DNA from: Cephalotus follicularis
Lineage: Eukaryota; Streptophyta; Magnoliopsida; Oxalidales; Cephalotaceae
Assembly (NCBI GenBank): GCA_001972305.1
Contig: BDDD01001639.1
Coordinates: 186,001 to 250,000 of the forward strand
Reading direction: 5' to 3'
Length of the DNA stretch: 64,000 nt
Shown: piece by piece, positions 1-10,500 of the stretch
Layout of the letters: the number at the start of each line of letters is the position of its first letter
Position numbering within the stretch: the first letter of the stretch is position 1
Notes under the pieces: generated by a model
Seen by the model: only the letters and a program-made list of their open reading frames with translations
Database searches by the model: none
Told to the model about the DNA's origin: nothing
Program-made: the position numbers and the translations under genes

Positions 1-672
1 CCATATCTATCACTTTCCCAGCCATCTTGACTGCATACGCGTTATCGTCTATTTTCAACTCTGGTGAAGTTTTTGTTGGACTTATAATCTTATTTTCAGC
101 TTGGAAACCTTCTTTGTGTTTCACCAGGGAACCACAAGGTCTTCTCCTGTTCCAATTTCTGCACGATCTGCTTTATAACAGCTTATCTTGTTCAACTTTT
201 TCTTTAACCTGAACTAGCTCAGTATAGCTAATGTTTTGTTCACTAGCTATTTCAAAGGACATCTCATCTCTTTTCTCCTTGTTTGAAACCTCTGTTAGAG
301 TTGGATTATTTCATCCACTATGCAAACATTCTTCGTGTTCCATGATGGAAGAATCAGCAATATCTTTGGGACTTTCAAAAATATCTCTTGTTTCAATTGA
401 AATTCTTTCATTTGTTCTGGTTATTTCTATTTCCTCAAAAAAAAAAAAAAACCTGCACAAATATTGAATCAAACAAAACATGAGTTAAGTTTTGATTAAA
501 AAAACCAAGTTTATTTTACATTTATTGGTCAAGCTAACCTGTCTTTTGGAACTCTCTGCTTCTTTTTCCATCATTTTGAATTTGTTGGCTGGAATTTCTC
601 CAATTATTTCCTGTGAGAGGTTTTCAATGTTTCTCTTTTCTATGATTTATTCTTTGGTGTCCTCCCACTTTT
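1..672 (-). pseudogene. Decayed coding fragment, charged/coiled-coil-like protein, unidentified
   Basis: Read on the minus strand, about 535-670 and 1-436 give two stretches of Glu/Lys-rich protein, for example KMMEKEAESSKRQ and YTELVQVKEKVEQDKL. Between them is a possible short intron: donor CAG|GTTAGC near 535 and acceptor TGCAG near 453. A run of 15 T follows the acceptor and breaks the frame, and at least three in-frame stops occur. The composition suggests a coiled-coil structural protein. I do not recognise the family. The fragment runs off the left edge of the window. Bases 673-885 show nothing recognisable apart from a short TAA run. Confidence 0.3.
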
Positions 673-890
673 AAGCATTGTTTTCAGTGTCTTGGGAACT
701 CTGTAAATGCGTAGTAAATATGTCGTTCAAAGTCAAGGATATAAACCCCAATGACTAGTACCGCAAGGTTTTTATGTTAAAGGAGTTATGGATACAATTC
801 CTTTGACGCTGGAACATACTCAAGTATAATAATAATAATTTGAGTATGCATACTTTAGATGCAATGAGTTGTCAAAATTGGAGATATCTA

Positions 891-1068
891 TGTTGTAATA
901 TGAGTTTTATCTCATAGGGATTATTTTGTCTTCTCTTTATTTTCTAGTTTATTCTAGAATATTCCTGGGACTGTCCAGGTTCAATGTATACCGTTATTTT
1001 ATTAGTATAAATACAAGGCTGAGTATGTCAGTAAGACATAACTCACTTACACACATAACATAACAACA
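891..1068 (+). repeat. 5' LTR of Copia 1
   Basis: The repeat starts TGTTGTAATATG and ends AACAACA. A TATA box (TATAAATA, 1006-1013) lies about 55 bp before the LTR end and probably drives element transcription. The sequence is repeated with two substitutions at 5652-5829. Confidence 0.95.
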
Positions 1069-1080
1069 TGGTATCAGAGA
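1069..1080 (+). other. Primer binding site, initiator tRNA-Met
   Basis: TGGTATCAGAGA directly follows the 5' LTR. It matches the 3' end complement of plant initiator tRNA-Met (TGGTATCAGAGC) except for the last base. It primes minus-strand cDNA synthesis. Confidence 0.9.
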
Positions 1081-1261
1081 TTAGGGTTTACTAGGTTTCC
1101 TCAAAAAAAAAAAAAAAACTGTAGCGCAGCGCACTGTTCACGTGGGTACTGTAGTGCGGCACCACCAATGGATTTTCTCTGGTCCAGATCAGTTGCTTCT
1201 CTCCTCCTGATGATGTATTGAGGGCGTATGATTTATTTTTTAGACATAATCTGCTTCTCTG

Positions 1262-4200
1262 ATGGATAGTACAGGATCTACTCTTACTTCCGACTATTCG
1301 GGTGGTCTTCCCTACCGCGAAAGTGTTACCATTCCTCCTTGCCCTGTAAAATTGGATGGTACAAATTATCTTGTCTGGTCTAGGGCTTGCAAATTTGCCA
1401 TTGGCTCCCGCGGATATAAAGGATTCTTGACTGGTGATACAACAAAACCAATTGAAGCAGGTCCCTCTCAAGAAAAATGGGAAACAACAAATTAACTATT
1501 GATATCCTATCTTACCAGTTCGATGGACCCGGGTATTTCCCGTGGCTATATGCTTCTTGACACAGTTGTTGCGATTTGGAAGACGGCAGAAACCACTTAT
1601 TCACACGTGGAGAGCAAGGCTCAACGTTATGAGATTCGTAAGAAAATTCGAGAAACAACTCAGAAAGAACTTTCAGTTTCTCAATATTATTCTACATTAA
1701 AGGCGTTGTGGCACGAGCTTGACTTCTATGGAAAATATACTGCTGCATGTTCGACAGATATTACTTCTTATACATCTTGGGAGAATGAAATCCGAGTTTA
1801 TGATTTTCTGGGAGGGCTGAATATGGACTTTGATCAGATTCGTGCACACATCCTTAGTATGGATCCGTTACCATCTTTGGAGTCTGCATTTTCCATTGTG
1901 CACTCTGAAGACATCCGGCGGTCTGCTATGCATCAATCACCATCTCAGGAGAGGTCTGCTCTCTATTCTGGTAATACCAACCAGCGTGGTGGTTCTACTG
2001 ATAGGATACATACTGGTAAATCTCCTGTGATCTGTGATTATTGTGGCAAGGAAAGACACACTCGTGAGAAATGTTGGAAACTTCAAGGGAGGCCGGGTGC
2101 ACCTCGCAAAGGAATTAATAAGACTGGTTCTGCTAATCAAATTACTACAGAGAGCTATCCCACTGATACTGGTTTTTCTGTTGAGCAATTGAATACCTTA
2201 CGATCTTTGATATCCCAAAAGGATACCTCATCTTCTTCCTCTACTGCTGCCTCTGCTATGAAATTTTCAGGCCCTTCCACTTCAGGTACAGTGTGTGGTA
2301 GTTCTTATGCCTCTGTTGCTTCCACCTCTTGGATAATTGACTCAGAAGCAACTGACCACATGACCGGTTCATCTCATCACTTCATTAATTACTTTCCATT
2401 ATCCGGTTCTGGTAAGGTTAAAACAGCTGATGGGGGCCTTTCTTCTATTGCTGGGAAAGGATCTTTTCAATGTTCTTCCCTGTCTTTATCTGATGTTCTT
2501 CATGTCCCAAATTTAACTAGTAATTTGTTATCTATCAGTAGTCTTACCAAGTCTCTGAATTGTAAAGTGATATTTTTTCCTACACATTGTCTTTTTCAGG
2601 ATTTGGTGACGGGTCGCACGATTGGCAGTGGTAAAATGGATGGGGGTCTTTATATATTGGATTCGGTTACTCCTGTTGCTGCCCAGATATCAAGACCTGT
2701 CAATTCCTCTGCTGCTGAATCCAAGCTCCTTTATTGGCATCTTCGTCTTGGGCATCCTCCGCTAAGAATTTTATCCTCCTTATTTCCTCGTCTTTTTAAT
2801 ACATGTAATCCAAACAATTTCATTTGTGAATCTTGCATTTTTGCAAAACAAACTCGGGTTAGTTTTCCAGTTTCTGATAATAAAAGTGATATTCCTTTTT
2901 CTGTTATTCACTATGATGTGTGGGGGCCTTCTCGTAATGTTTCTATTTCTGGATATAAGTGGTTTGTTACCTTTATTGATTGTTACAGTCGAACCTCATG
3001 GGTTTATTTATTACGTCAGAAAAATGAAGTTTTTCATTGCTTCACACTTTTTCATAACATGATCCAAACTCAATTCAATGCTAAAATCAAGATCTTACGG
3101 TCTGACAATGGTACTGAATATATGGAAAAAGCCTTTGCTTCCTATTTGGCTAATCATGGCATAATTCACCAGACTTCTTGTGTAGATACCCCTGCTCAAA
3201 ATGGAGTAGCTGAACGGAAAAATCGTCATCTTCTTGAAGTTGCTCGGTCGTTAATGTTTGCTAGGAATGTTCCCTTACAGTATTGGGGGGATGTTGTGTT
3301 ACTAGCGGCCTATCTCATAAATAGGTTACCATCTAGAGTCCTTTTTGGAAAATGTCCTCTTCAGGTACTCCTTGGGTCCTACTCATTTACCGTTCCACCA
3401 AAGGTCTTTGGGTGTCTTGTCTATGTTAGAAATCATCATGTTTCTAGCAAACTTGATCATCGAGGTATTCGTTGTATTTTTTGGGATATTCTGCCATTCA
3501 GAAGGGGTATAAATGTTATCATCCACCTTCTCGTAAATATTTTGTCTCCATGGATGTTATTTTTATTGAGTCTGCTTCCTATTATTCTGCACCTCTTCAG
3601 GGGGAGCCTGCGATAGAAGATGTGCAATCAACAGATAAGCAATTAAATGCACCTCCGGTTTTTGAAAATGAATCATTGATCCTTGAGGAAGATATGACAG
3701 GTCAAGAACAGAGGACCATACAGCCCACAGTCCATGGGAAGCAACAACCTACTATAATACCTCAAGCTCCTACTCCACCTCTCACAAATAAAATATATAA
3801 AAGCGACTTTGGTATGAACACAAAGTGTGGAAAAAGCAGAACGTGGAGGAGGAAGGACAAGCATCCAGTGATGAAGCACCTACAATCATTTTACCAACTG
3901 CTCAATTGGAAGACCCGAGGCCAAGTTCTGAGTCTCCCACTGAGATTCCTTCTGGTAATATTCCTGAATCAGAGCCCAATATTGATTTGCCTATTGCTCT
4001 TCGTAAAGGAACTAGGACTTGTACTCAACATCCTATTTCCAACTTTGTTTCTTACTCATCTTTGTCTCTTTCATATAGAGCTTTTGTGTTTTCCTTGTCT
4101 TTTATTGCTATTCCAAAGACTTGGCAGGAAGCAAGTGGTAACTCTAAATGGAAGGAAGCTATGAATGAAGAGATGATAGCATTGGCAAAAAATAGAACTT

Positions 4201-5644
4201 GGGACTTAGTTAACCTCCCACCAGGGAAGACACCGGTTGGTTGTAAATGGGTGTTTGCACTCAAACAAAAGGCTGATGGAATTGTTGAGAGATACAAAGC
4301 CCGATTGGTTGCCAAAGGGTTTACTCAGACATATGGGATAGATTATCAAGAGACCTTTGCTCCGGTAGCAAAAATGAATACTATCAGAATATTGATCTCA
4401 TGTGCAGTTAATCAGGGATGGAATCTCCAACAACTTGATGTCAAGAATGTCTTTCTGCATGGGGAATTGGAAGAGGAAGTATATATGGATGTCCCTCCTG
4501 GTTATTCATCTCCAGACACTCATGGGAAAGTATGTAAACTCAATAAAGCATTATATGGATTGAAACAATCCCCTAGAGCCTGGTTTGGCCGATTTCATAG
4601 AGCCATGACACTTTTTGGGTATAGACAAAGTAATGCAGATCATACCTTGTTTATCAAAAGGTCTGGAGCAACTATCACTATTCTGGTTGTTTATGTGGAT
4701 GACATAGTAGTTACAGGGAACAATGTTGAAGAGATCTCCAAACTAAAGCGTTTCCTAGGAAAGGAATTTGAGATTAAAGACTTGGTCAACTCAGATATTT
4801 TCTTGGGATTGAAGTAGCTCACTCTCCTAGTGGTATTTTTCTCTCTCAGAAGAAATACACTCTTGACCTTCTCACTGAGACAGGAATGTTGGGATGCAAG
4901 CCAGCTGACACTCCACTGGAACCTAATACTCATTTGAAGGGTCAAGAGGGTGACCCAGTCGATAAAGGGAGCTATCAAAGACTTGTTGGAAGACTTATTT
5001 ACTTATCCCATACTCGGCCCGACATCACGTTTGCTGTCAGCATGGTAAGTCAGTATATGCATGATCCTCACTCCACTCACCTTGAAGCAGTCTACAGGAT
5101 CTTGAGGTATCTAAAATCAGCTCCTGGGAGAGGGATTCTTTTCTCTAAGCATGGTCATTGGAGAGTTGATTGTTTTACAGATGCAGACTGGGCTGGATGT
5201 CCAGATGATAGGAGGTATACATCTGGATATTGTACCTTTGTGGGAGGCAACTTAATTTCGTGGAGAAGCAAGAAACAATCTGTTGTTGCCAGATCAAGTG
5301 CAGAAGCTGAATTCAGGGCAATGGCACATGGTATTTGTGAACTTCTTTGGGTTCGAGGTCTCCTACAGGATTTAGGTCTTCCAACTGATCCTCCTATGAG
5401 ATTGTACTGCGACAACAAATCTGCAATCAGCATTGTCCATAATCCTGTTCAACATGATAGGACAAAGCATATTGAGATTGATAGACACTTCATTAAGGAG
5501 AAGATGGAAGCTGGAGTGATTTGTATTCCATTTGTTCAATCTGGATCTCAATTGGCAGATATTTTCACTAAAAGGTTGGGATTCAAAATCTTTAGTCCTA
5601 TTGTAAGCAAGTTGGGCATGTCAAACATTAATGCTCCAACTTGA
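1262..5644 (+). pseudogene. Copia 1 gag-pol polyprotein, broken by one stop and three frameshifts
   Basis: Start ATG at 1262. Gag begins around LDGTNYLVWSRACKF and carries a CCHC knuckle (CDYCGKERHTREKC, near 2033). The protease motif reads DSEATDHM where the family has DSGATDHM, so the catalytic-loop Gly is lost. Integrase keeps its His/Cys region (HLRLGH, CESC) and the catalytic residues in HYDVWGP, RSDNGTEY and NGVAERKN. RT keeps YVDD (near 4693), and RNase H is followed by the C-terminal LADIFTK. Breaks: a TAA at 1493-1495 in frame, and single-base losses near 3478 (T run), 3830 and 4782. The last reading frame closes at 5644. Codon content and LTR identity suggest recent activity. Some of the indels could be sequence errors. 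Confidence 0.9.
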
Positions 5645-5651
5645 GGGGGAG

Positions 5652-5829
5652 TGTTGTAATATGAGTTTTATCTCATAGGGATTATTTTGTCTTCTCTTTA
5701 TTTTCTAGTTTATTCTAGAATATTTCTGGGACTGTCCAGGTTCAATGTATACCGTTATTTTATTAGTATAAATACAAGGCTAAGTATGTCAGTAAGACAT
5801 AACTCACTTACACACATAACATAACAACA
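5652..5829 (+). repeat. 3' LTR of Copia 1
   Basis: It matches 891-1068 at 176 of 178 positions. It is preceded by the purine-rich tract and followed by the ATCTA target duplication. Confidence 0.95.
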
Positions 5830-6673
5830 ATCTACCTACATGGGAATGCACTTCCTTGAGAAGATTAAGGCCAAGATTCCGCCCGATAGTGATACATTCG
5901 CCTTTTGTTGGAACTTTGAGAGAATGGAAAGAATAGCGACTAAAGCAAGGACTACGTTTGACAAGATGGTGATATGCGTTGTATGAAACTCTGCAAATAT
6001 GTCAAAACACATGATGCGTTTCGGACTACACCTATTAGTGGAAACTTAGCGAAGGAAGCTATCAAGTTTTAGCAAGTCATGAAGGGGAAGAATTACTTGC
6101 CAAGTTTAAAGTTCTTCTCTAATGCTTTTGATGTTCTTGTTAAATAAATGATGTGATACACGTTGTTCCCATGTGGGAAATAATGATGGTGTTAAGATGT
6201 GAATCCCACATTAAAAAGATTAAGCAGGCTTGTTCAATATATATATTTGAGAGGTACCTCATCCTTACAAGCATGCTTTTAGGTATAGAGATCTTAACAT
6301 GGTATCAGAGCAAGGTTGATCCACTATCACTTGACGAGCACATTGGGACATGTATAGGACAAGTTGCATAGAACCCTCTGGGCCCACTCGTTCGGGACAA
6401 GCTTTGTAGTAACCTCTGAGCCCACTTTTATAGGTCCACGTTTCACGTGAGGGCAGGTTTTAAGATGTAAATCCCACATTGAAAAGATTAAGTGAGCTTG
6501 TTCAATATATATACTTGAGAGATACCTCATCCTTACAAGCATGCTTTTAGTGATGGAGATCTTAACAGATGGATTGTGGTTTAGTGCTTAATAAATTGGT
6601 GACGTACAATGCCATAATTAGTGTGATTCGCAATAAGAATGACATTGACAGTGCCTATTGCATGCTACCTTAA
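5830..6673 (+). pseudogene. Pentatricopeptide-repeat (PPR) protein remnant
   Basis: Pieces read as PPR helices: FLEKIKAKIPPDSDTFAF (from about 5852), QVMKGKNYLPSLKFFSNAFD (about 6076) and, after the TRIM insertion, LVTYNAIISVIRNKNDIDSA (about 6593). PPR proteins bind organelle RNA in mitochondria or plastids. The motif register (PDxxTF, VTYNAII) is typical of P-class proteins. Frames shift between pieces, and stops occur (for example TGA near 5985, TAG near 6071, TAA at 6671). Skipping the 378-bp TRIM and one GATGG copy joins the two sides in frame across MWEIMMDCGLVL. The Copia 1 insertion lies at its left edge. Non-functional, judged from the breaks. Confidence 0.75.
6190..6567 (+). mobile_element. 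TRIM (miniature LTR retrotransposon), copy 1
   Basis: Two 110-bp LTRs (6190-6299 and 6458-6567) flank a 158-bp interior with no coding capacity. Each LTR is bounded by TGTTAAGAT/ATCTTAACA inverted ends; the second copy has one change (TTTTAAGAT). The primer site TGGTATCAGAGC (6300-6311) follows directly, and GTGAGGGCAGG acts as the purine tract. The target duplication GATGG is perfect (6185-6189 and 6568-6572). Total 378 bp, within the usual TRIM size range. A second member lies reversed at 24129-24497. Confidence 0.93.
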
Positions 6674-7438
6674 AGGCTTGCAAGAGATATCCTTGGAGAG
6701 CATATATGGTGGGATGACGACACCTAAACGTGTGAGGGAGGCACATATGACCATATGGCCAAAGAGGCACTAGAGTGGGTATCATGAGATGAATGATAAG
6801 TCTCTTTTTGGTCTAGAGGACTGAGGCGGAACCAATGAAGGGCCTAATAACCTCGCAAAACTTATGACCACGGAAGGGGCAAGCATTCTTGGCTTGGGGC
6901 CTTGTCTCCGGTAACTGGTCTAAGCCACGAGACCACTTGATGGTTGCGAAAATGAAAATGCGTAAGGCTGGTCTTGACTCTCTTGAGAGTCTTGATTCCG
7001 CACGGTCTTTGAGTTTTTCAGGCATTAAAAATGTCAGAACATGACACTAAGCACCACAAAACCATACTACCATTTTTTGGAAGACCTTTTTCTATTGGTG
7101 TACCCATGTTCTTTAAAAAATATATACCAAAAATACCAATTCCAGATAACTTGACTTCAGCCCTTATCAACCACTCTTAAATAAACCACAATATCCATTA
7201 GATGAAGAATAATAATTCCATGAGGTATCAATAAGAAATTGAAGATAAGAGGAGAAACAAAAGAACATGAGCATGTGCAATTATATGAGTATGAAGCATA
7301 AAAGTAAATAAATTAGTTAAAGAAAAACCCATGAAAAGCATTTTGACATATTTGTAACAACAATGGATGTTAATCATGAGAACATTCCAGTTCAAGTCAA
7401 AGGAACTCAACCAAAATAAAGAAGTTTAAAAACGATAC
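6674..7438. other. Non-coding / degraded interval
   Basis: This may be further decayed tail of the PPR gene (plus strand, around 6700-7020), but no motif is convincing. From 7025 to 7438 nothing recognisable was found. The missing last exon of the minus-strand GOLD-like gene was searched for here by eye and not found. Confidence 0.4.
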
Positions 7439-7513
7439 CATGCTCAACTTTCCTTGTATCAACGAGAAATCCCAAGCAATGTACGAGTTTATTGATTCCA
7501 CGGTCAACATAAC
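7439..7513 (-). CDS. Exon 11 of the GOLD-like gene, separated by a 19-kb intron
   Basis: The acceptor TTTCTAG|GTTATG and donor AGCATG|GTATCG bound 75 nt that encode [20 protein letters not shown] in phase 0. This matches the phase-0 end of exon 10 (…AAAATTTATGAG at 26544). In the family this segment directly follows the GKIYEV segment of exon 10. The sequence is uninterrupted, so if the gene is expressed, splicing must bridge 7514-26543. Confidence 0.8.
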
Positions 7514-10500
7514 CTAGAAATTAAAACAAAATTAATTACTAGTTTGGTATCAGCTGAACATACAAACTGCTGGTGATAATGACCAGAAATAAATAGAAAA
7601 AAGTTCCTAAAAACCATAGAAATAAAGCTTTTGTTTCCTCATTTCTAGCGTTGGAAAAATATCATCTTCAGTTGCTATTGCTGGCTGTCATCATTTAAGA
7701 ACTTTGTTATATAAGAGAAGCGCCACAAATTATAATTAGTAAAAAAATATTGAGCACACAAATGGTATTCCATTTAAAAGTGTGACAAACATAGCAAATT
7801 TTGTCACCCTTCAAGTACCAGAATTAAGAATCAAGGTTTTAAGATATAAAAAAACTACTATACAATTAATAGGAAAGAAATAACCAAAATGTGAGTGCAA
7901 CGAAAAATGAGTTTAAGAATGGGGAAAACCCTCCACAGACTTGGAAAGCAAATAAAAGAGTATGCAAATAAGTGGGCTTAGACCTAACAGGCATATCTAC
8001 AAGATACCATGATTTGCTAAATTTTAAAGGCACATCCAAAAAATATCCACATGGTGAACTTTTTGGTTCACTGGTACAGTTTGACAAAACTATTTTTGGG
8101 TTGGACCTTCAAAGCAGATTTTGCATCGATGACCAAAGTAACCACTTTGTTTTCTTATATAGCAATCTATAAGGCAGATGAAGAGATTGTTGTCGGATGC
8201 TTTAGTACAAAATAAAGAAAGTGAAAAAATGCTTATGATGTGTTGTGCTACTTTCACATGCTGATCAAGAAGTATTTCAAGAAAATTGCTGAAAAGACAA
8301 CCATAGCTGTAACATAAAGAGTGGCATTACAAAATAAGCAAAGGTGAAATAAGGATGTTTACATTATAAAAATAATAATTATATTTATTTCTTTTCTCAT
8401 TGATATGCGAAGCAAGGTTTGAAATGTCATTTTCTAGGGTAAAATTCCATCTCATACATTTCTAGCATTTGATCACATTAAAAAATTCTAGCAATGCATA
8501 TCCCCAGAGAGCCTTAAACCTAGAAAATGAGGTTACTTATCTCTGAGATTGAGAATCAGATTGTAGATGTTATTGAGTACTCAGATAAAGGTGACTTAGC
8601 AGATGATTGTGAAAAGATGGACGACCAAACTGGTGAAGCTTGATGCATTTTGTCAACAATTTAAAGCAATAAGCCCTCTCGTAGAGAGAATGAATCTAAG
8701 AGTGAGTTATCCCCACAAGTCCTAATAATCAAAATTATCTTGCATGCTAAGATAGACTGTAAACTTGCTGGTGATGTTCATCGTTGAGTTAATGAATTTA
8801 ATGTTTGTAATTATATCATAGTTCACATTTGTCAAGAATCCTACTTTAAAAACCTTTCTGAAAATTTGCATACCTGAGTCATTTATCCTTTCTCCAGTAT
8901 AAGAAAACTTGGATCTAATCCTTACTTAATTGATCAACCTAATCATATGGATATTACTTCTGCCTTCAATAAGGATGATCTAACACCTTACAAAGCTATT
9001 TTCAAGTTTCCTGTTTTGCACCTTGGTATTCTTTTGCCAAGCAACCATCGCCTTAAATTCTCATCCACCAGTTCAGGTTGATGGTTTCCTAGACGACCAG
9101 ATTGTCGTGTTTTCTAATCAAGGTCTCCATCGCTTCTTAGTCCATTGGACTAGTTGCCCACCAGATAAAACCTTGGTCAACATAGATGATGCCAGAGCTT
9201 TGGATCTGAATATTCTCGAGTGATACTTGGAGTAACTCTCCGGAATCAAGTTCTTTATCAATGAGGGAGTATGACGCGAGACTCGCATGGTACCTATACG
9301 AGAGATCTATTGTGACGTGGGACCGTCTCGGTAACTGCCTAGCAGATGGAGCTGAACTTATTATCAGCGTCGTTTTAGGCGTTATGCCTTTTATGTCATT
9401 TATGTATTAGGACTTATTTATTATTATTATAGTTTTGGGGGTTATTTTGTAATTTAGTTATTTAATTAGGTTTAGGGTTTTGCCTATATAAATAGGCTTG
9501 ATAAACCTATTACTGTTAGCTGACGATTGATATTGAGATTGATTATTGAGATTATTGATTTCTAGCTTCTTCCCTTTGCTTCTTTGTCTAGTCTGCTTCT
9601 CCCTTTCTGGTTATAATCCCTAAATTTCTTGATTCTTAATCCCTAAATTTCTTTGTTTGATTACTGCTCTACATCAAGCGGTATCAGAGCGAAGTTTCGA
9701 TTTCGCAACCACATCCGCCAAGCACAAAAAACCTAAAAGAAACCACCAAAAAACAGCCACTAATTTTGTTTTTCGAAAAAAAAGTTGCACAAAAAAGAAC
9801 CAAAAAGAAAAAAGTCAACCCTATCAAAAAACCCTAGCCGCCGTCAGCAACCAATCACCACTGTCAACCCAACAAACTGACACACCACCGCCGACAATCA
9901 CAACCTCGACCTCCGACCAGACGATCTCAATCAAACGCACAGTCATCCATTGCCGGTAGAAACATCACACGCGAAGCACGGCGTTCGAACCACTGTCATC
10001 ACCGATCTTGTATAACCGGAGCCCCATCGACGACATAACCACCACAAGAGTACTCACCGGTCGCCAATCTACACTTCTCCGTTGGTTTCATCTCAGAACG
10101 TCGCCAGAGTCCAGCCCACGCACTTCACACGCTGTTCAGCTCACGTGAAGATGCCCTGCGACATAAACCCTGCCACATCAGCGCCATGTCAACAAAATTT
10201 TCAGAAGCACTTTTCGGCTTAATTTCAACGTCCCGAATCTGTTTTCGTGGTCCGTTCAGTTAGATTCTGTTCCGAAACATCGTTTGCAGTCAGGTCAGCT
10301 CGTTTTGTACTAGTGTATTGTGTTTGTTTTCTTTCATTGTTGCCAGATTAGTATTTATTTGGTTAGTAAATCAGTTAATTTGTGTTAGCATCCAAGTTTG
10401 CCTATTTTTCTGTAAAAAAAAACTAGAAAAAAAAAACAGAAAAAAAATCACAATATTTCTTATTTGATCAGCCTTCTTTTTGCATTATTGTTTAGCCTTT

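Larger units (their letters stand above)
891..5829 (+). mobile_element. Copia LTR retrotransposon 1, nearly full length, recent
   Basis: Two 178-bp LTRs (891-1068 and 5652-5829) differ at only two positions, both transitions. They flank a gag-protease-integrase-reverse transcriptase-RNase H region. The 5-bp target duplication ATCTA is perfect (886-890 and 5830-5834). The primer site TGGTATCAGAGA starts directly after the 5' LTR, and the purine tract TTGAGGGGGAG precedes the 3' LTR. The domain order (integrase before RT) identifies Copia. LTR identity of about 98.9% implies a young insertion. The reading frame is nevertheless broken in several places, so as written the copy is not autonomous. 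It lies next to a PPR gene remnant. Confidence 0.95.

Noticed and set aside
6813-7025. Minus-strand open frame of 70 codons beside the PPR remnant
   Set aside because: No motif, and it is not in phase with the GOLD-like gene; probably chance.
7866-8172. Overlapping open frames in intron 10 as a possible gene
   Set aside because: Neither strand gives a recognised motif, and no splice-compatible neighbours were seen.
9657-9959. Lys/Thr/Pro-rich open frame after the Gypsy LTR
   Set aside because: It begins within the LTR and covers the primer site and leader; low-complexity translation of a CACC/AAAA-rich leader.
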